Source: JBDSLU01 sp039916225 (GTDB lineage: Bacteria; Acidobacteriota; Vicinamibacteria; Vicinamibacterales; Vicinamibacteraceae). From it: a DNA stretch of 17,361 nt. A program made the position numbers and the translations under genes. Below are positions 16,090 through 17,361 of this stretch, one piece after another. Position 1 is the stretch's first letter. Each line of letters starts with the position of its first letter. The notes beneath the pieces are model-generated. The model saw only the letters and a list, made by a program, of their open reading frames with translations, was not told the origin of the DNA and did no database searches. The stretch is taken from positions 1-17,361 of the forward strand of contig JBDSLU010000062.1 of assembly GCA_039916225.1 (NCBI GenBank). Reading direction: 5' to 3'.

Positions 16090-16099
16090 TGTCTAGACA
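16090..16099. promoter_or_regulatory. Perfect palindrome at the glpD start, possible GntR/HutC-type operator
   Basis: TGTCTAGACA is a perfect 10-bp inverted repeat whose last base directly precedes the GTG start. It fits the GntR/HutC-subfamily operator pattern (yGTMTAKACr). TATCTT (16085-16090) overlaps it as a weak -10 candidate, which would place the transcription start at or next to the start codon, so a bound repressor would block the promoter. No regulator gene is visible in the window. Chance occurrence of a 10-bp palindrome is possible. Confidence 0.35.
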
Positions 16100-17361
16100 G
16101 TGGCGACACCCGATCCGGGCGGCACCTCCTACGACGTCGTGGTCATCGGCGGCGGCATCGTCGGCTGCGGCATCGCCCGCGATGCCGCCCTCCGCGGCCT
16201 GACGGTCGCCCTCGTCGAGAAGCACGACTTCGGCAGCGGCACCACGTCGGGATCGACCCGACTGATCCACGGCGGCTTGCGCTACCTCGAGACGGGCGAT
16301 TTCGCGCTGGTTCGCCTCGACCTCCGCGAGCGCGAGATCCTCCTTCGCATCGCGCCACACCTGGTCACACCGCTGCCCTTCCTGCTCCCTCTGCCGAAGG
16401 GGCTCTTTGGTCGCCTGCGCCTGCGAATCGGGATGTGGCTCTACGACCTCCTCAGCTACGACAAGACCCTGCCCCGCCATCGCATCCTCAGCCCGCAGCA
16501 GCTGCACGACGCTGAGCCCGGCCTCGACACGTCGCAATTCCACGGCGCCGCGGTCTTCTACGACGCCCAGTGCGCCTCGCCTGAACGCCTGGCGCTGGAG
16601 AACGTCATCGACGCGCACGAGCACGGCGCGTTCGTTCAGAACTACGCCGAGGTCGTCGGCGCGATCCACGAGGGCGATCGCGTGGTGGGCGTAAAGGTCA
16701 GGAAGGTCCTGACCGGCGCCGAGCGCGAGTTGCGCGGCCGCGTCATCGTCAACGCCAGCGGCCCGTGGTTCGACCGGGTCGCGGCACGCATCGAGTCGTC
16801 ACCCGCTCCGCGCCTCCGCACCACCAAGGGCATCCACATCGCCTGCGAGCCGTTCACCACGCACGCGATCTTTCTCGAGTCGTCCGTCGACGGCCGCGCC
16901 GTGTTCGCGATTCCCTGGCAGGGCCACACGTGGATCGGGACGACCGACACCGACTTCGACGGCGATCCGGCCACGGCCTCCGCGACCGAGGACGACGTAC
17001 GCTATCTGATCGAATCGCTGGCCCCGCAACTGCCCGCCATCAGGCAGGCGAAGAAGCACTGGACCGGCGCCGGCGTCCGCGCGCTGGTGCGGTCCGACGG
17101 CTCGCCGTCCGGCGTCAGCCGCATGCACCGCATCACCACCGAGACCCCCGGCCTGGTTTCGGTGATCGGCGGCAAGCTGACCGGCTATCGCGCCATCGCC
17201 GAGGAAGTGGTCGATCGCCTATGTCGCGATCTCCAGGTATCGGCGCGCTGCACCACCGCGACGGCACCACTGCCTGGCGGCGGCCCGGAGCGGTCGGGCA
17301 TTCCACACCTGGACGCGATCTACGGCTCGCGAGCGCCGCGCGTGCAGGCGTTCCTGGAACG
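16100..17361 (+). CDS. glpD: FAD-dependent glycerol-3-phosphate dehydrogenase, C-terminus cut by window edge
   Basis: Oxidises sn-glycerol-3-phosphate to dihydroxyacetone phosphate at the inner face of the membrane and passes electrons to the quinone pool. The N-terminal Rossmann FAD-binding motif is VIGGGIVGCGIARDAALRG (15-33). Other family blocks are GSTRLIHGGLRYLETGDFALV (51-71), FYDAQCASPERL (153-164), NASGPWFD (218-225), TTKGIHI (241-247), IPWQGHTWIGTTDTDF (271-286), GAGVRALVRSDG (323-334) and GGKLTGYRAIAEE (357-369). 420 codons are visible; full-length relatives have about 500-570, so the C-terminal domain is mostly outside. The GTG at 16100 is the only possible start near the family's N-terminus: a TAG lies two codons upstream in the same frame, and the next in-frame GTG is inside the Rossmann strand. 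No Shine-Dalgarno is seen; initiation may be leaderless. Confidence 0.93.
   Translation, partial: MATPDPGGTSYDVVVIGGGIVGCGIARDAALRGLTVALVEKHDFGSGTTSGSTRLIHGGLRYLETGDFALVRLDLREREILLRIAPHLVTPLPFLLPLPKGLFGRLRLRIGMWLYDLLSYDKTLPRHRILSPQQLHDAEPGLDTSQFHGAAVFYDAQCASPERLALENVIDAHEHGAFVQNYAEVVGAIHEGDRVVGVKVRKVLTGAERELRGRVIVNASGPWFDRVAARIESSPAPRLRTTKGIHIACEPFTTHAIFLESSVDGRAVFAIPWQGHTWIGTTDTDFDGDPATASATEDDVRYLIESLAPQLPAIRQAKKHWTGAGVRALVRSDGSPSGVSRMHRITTETPGLVSVIGGKLTGYRAIAEEVVDRLCRDLQVSARCTTATAPLPGGGPERSGIPHLDAIYGSRAPRVQAFLE

Overview
This is a GC-rich window (roughly two thirds G+C by eye) from a bacterium that looks like an Acidobacteriota member. Three things suggest this: dense GC-biased coding, a large Planctomycete/Verrucomicrobia/Acidobacteria-type 'membrane-bound dehydrogenase' with HEAT repeats and a C-terminal haem c, and secreted BON-domain proteins. 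The phylum is an inference from gene content; no rRNA is present to settle it.

Positions 1-10741 (minus strand) hold a compact housekeeping cluster read from right to left: hisS, aspS, phoH (ybeZ), ybeY, a CorC/HlyC-like membrane protein, era, recO, glyQ, glyS (cut by the left edge). Neighbours are 5-22 nt apart or overlap by 4-11 nt, apart from a 124-nt gap between era and recO that could hold an internal promoter. The theme is translation and RNA maturation: three class II aminoacyl-tRNA synthetases plus the YbeY/PhoH/Era 16S rRNA maturation trio. Most of these genes lack a clear Shine-Dalgarno sequence and probably rely on coupled translation.

Positions 10742-15993 are accessory. Two paralogous secreted BON-domain genes (plus strand, 10951-11292 and 14849-15280) flank a broken isochorismatase-family hydrolase (plus strand) and a 934-residue secreted haem c/propeller/HEAT protein (minus strand). 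Both BON genes are preceded by a near-identical element that matches the sigma-54 (RpoN) -24/-12 consensus: GGCAC, then TTGC at the required spacing. This is the most interesting signal in the window. A glycine-rich general-stress-like protein follows the second BON gene and probably shares its transcript. That transcript ends in a hairpin followed by a strong intrinsic terminator (15954-15993).

Positions 16100-17361 (plus strand) hold an FAD-dependent glycerol-3-phosphate dehydrogenase (glpD-like), cut by the right edge. A perfect 10-bp palindrome of the GntR/HutC operator type touches its GTG start.

I see no CRISPR array, tRNA, rRNA, transposase, phage gene or defence system. Most of the window is ordinary chromosome; the novelty is regulatory (twin sigma-54 promoters, the operator-like palindrome, the 3' UTR structure) plus one decaying gene.
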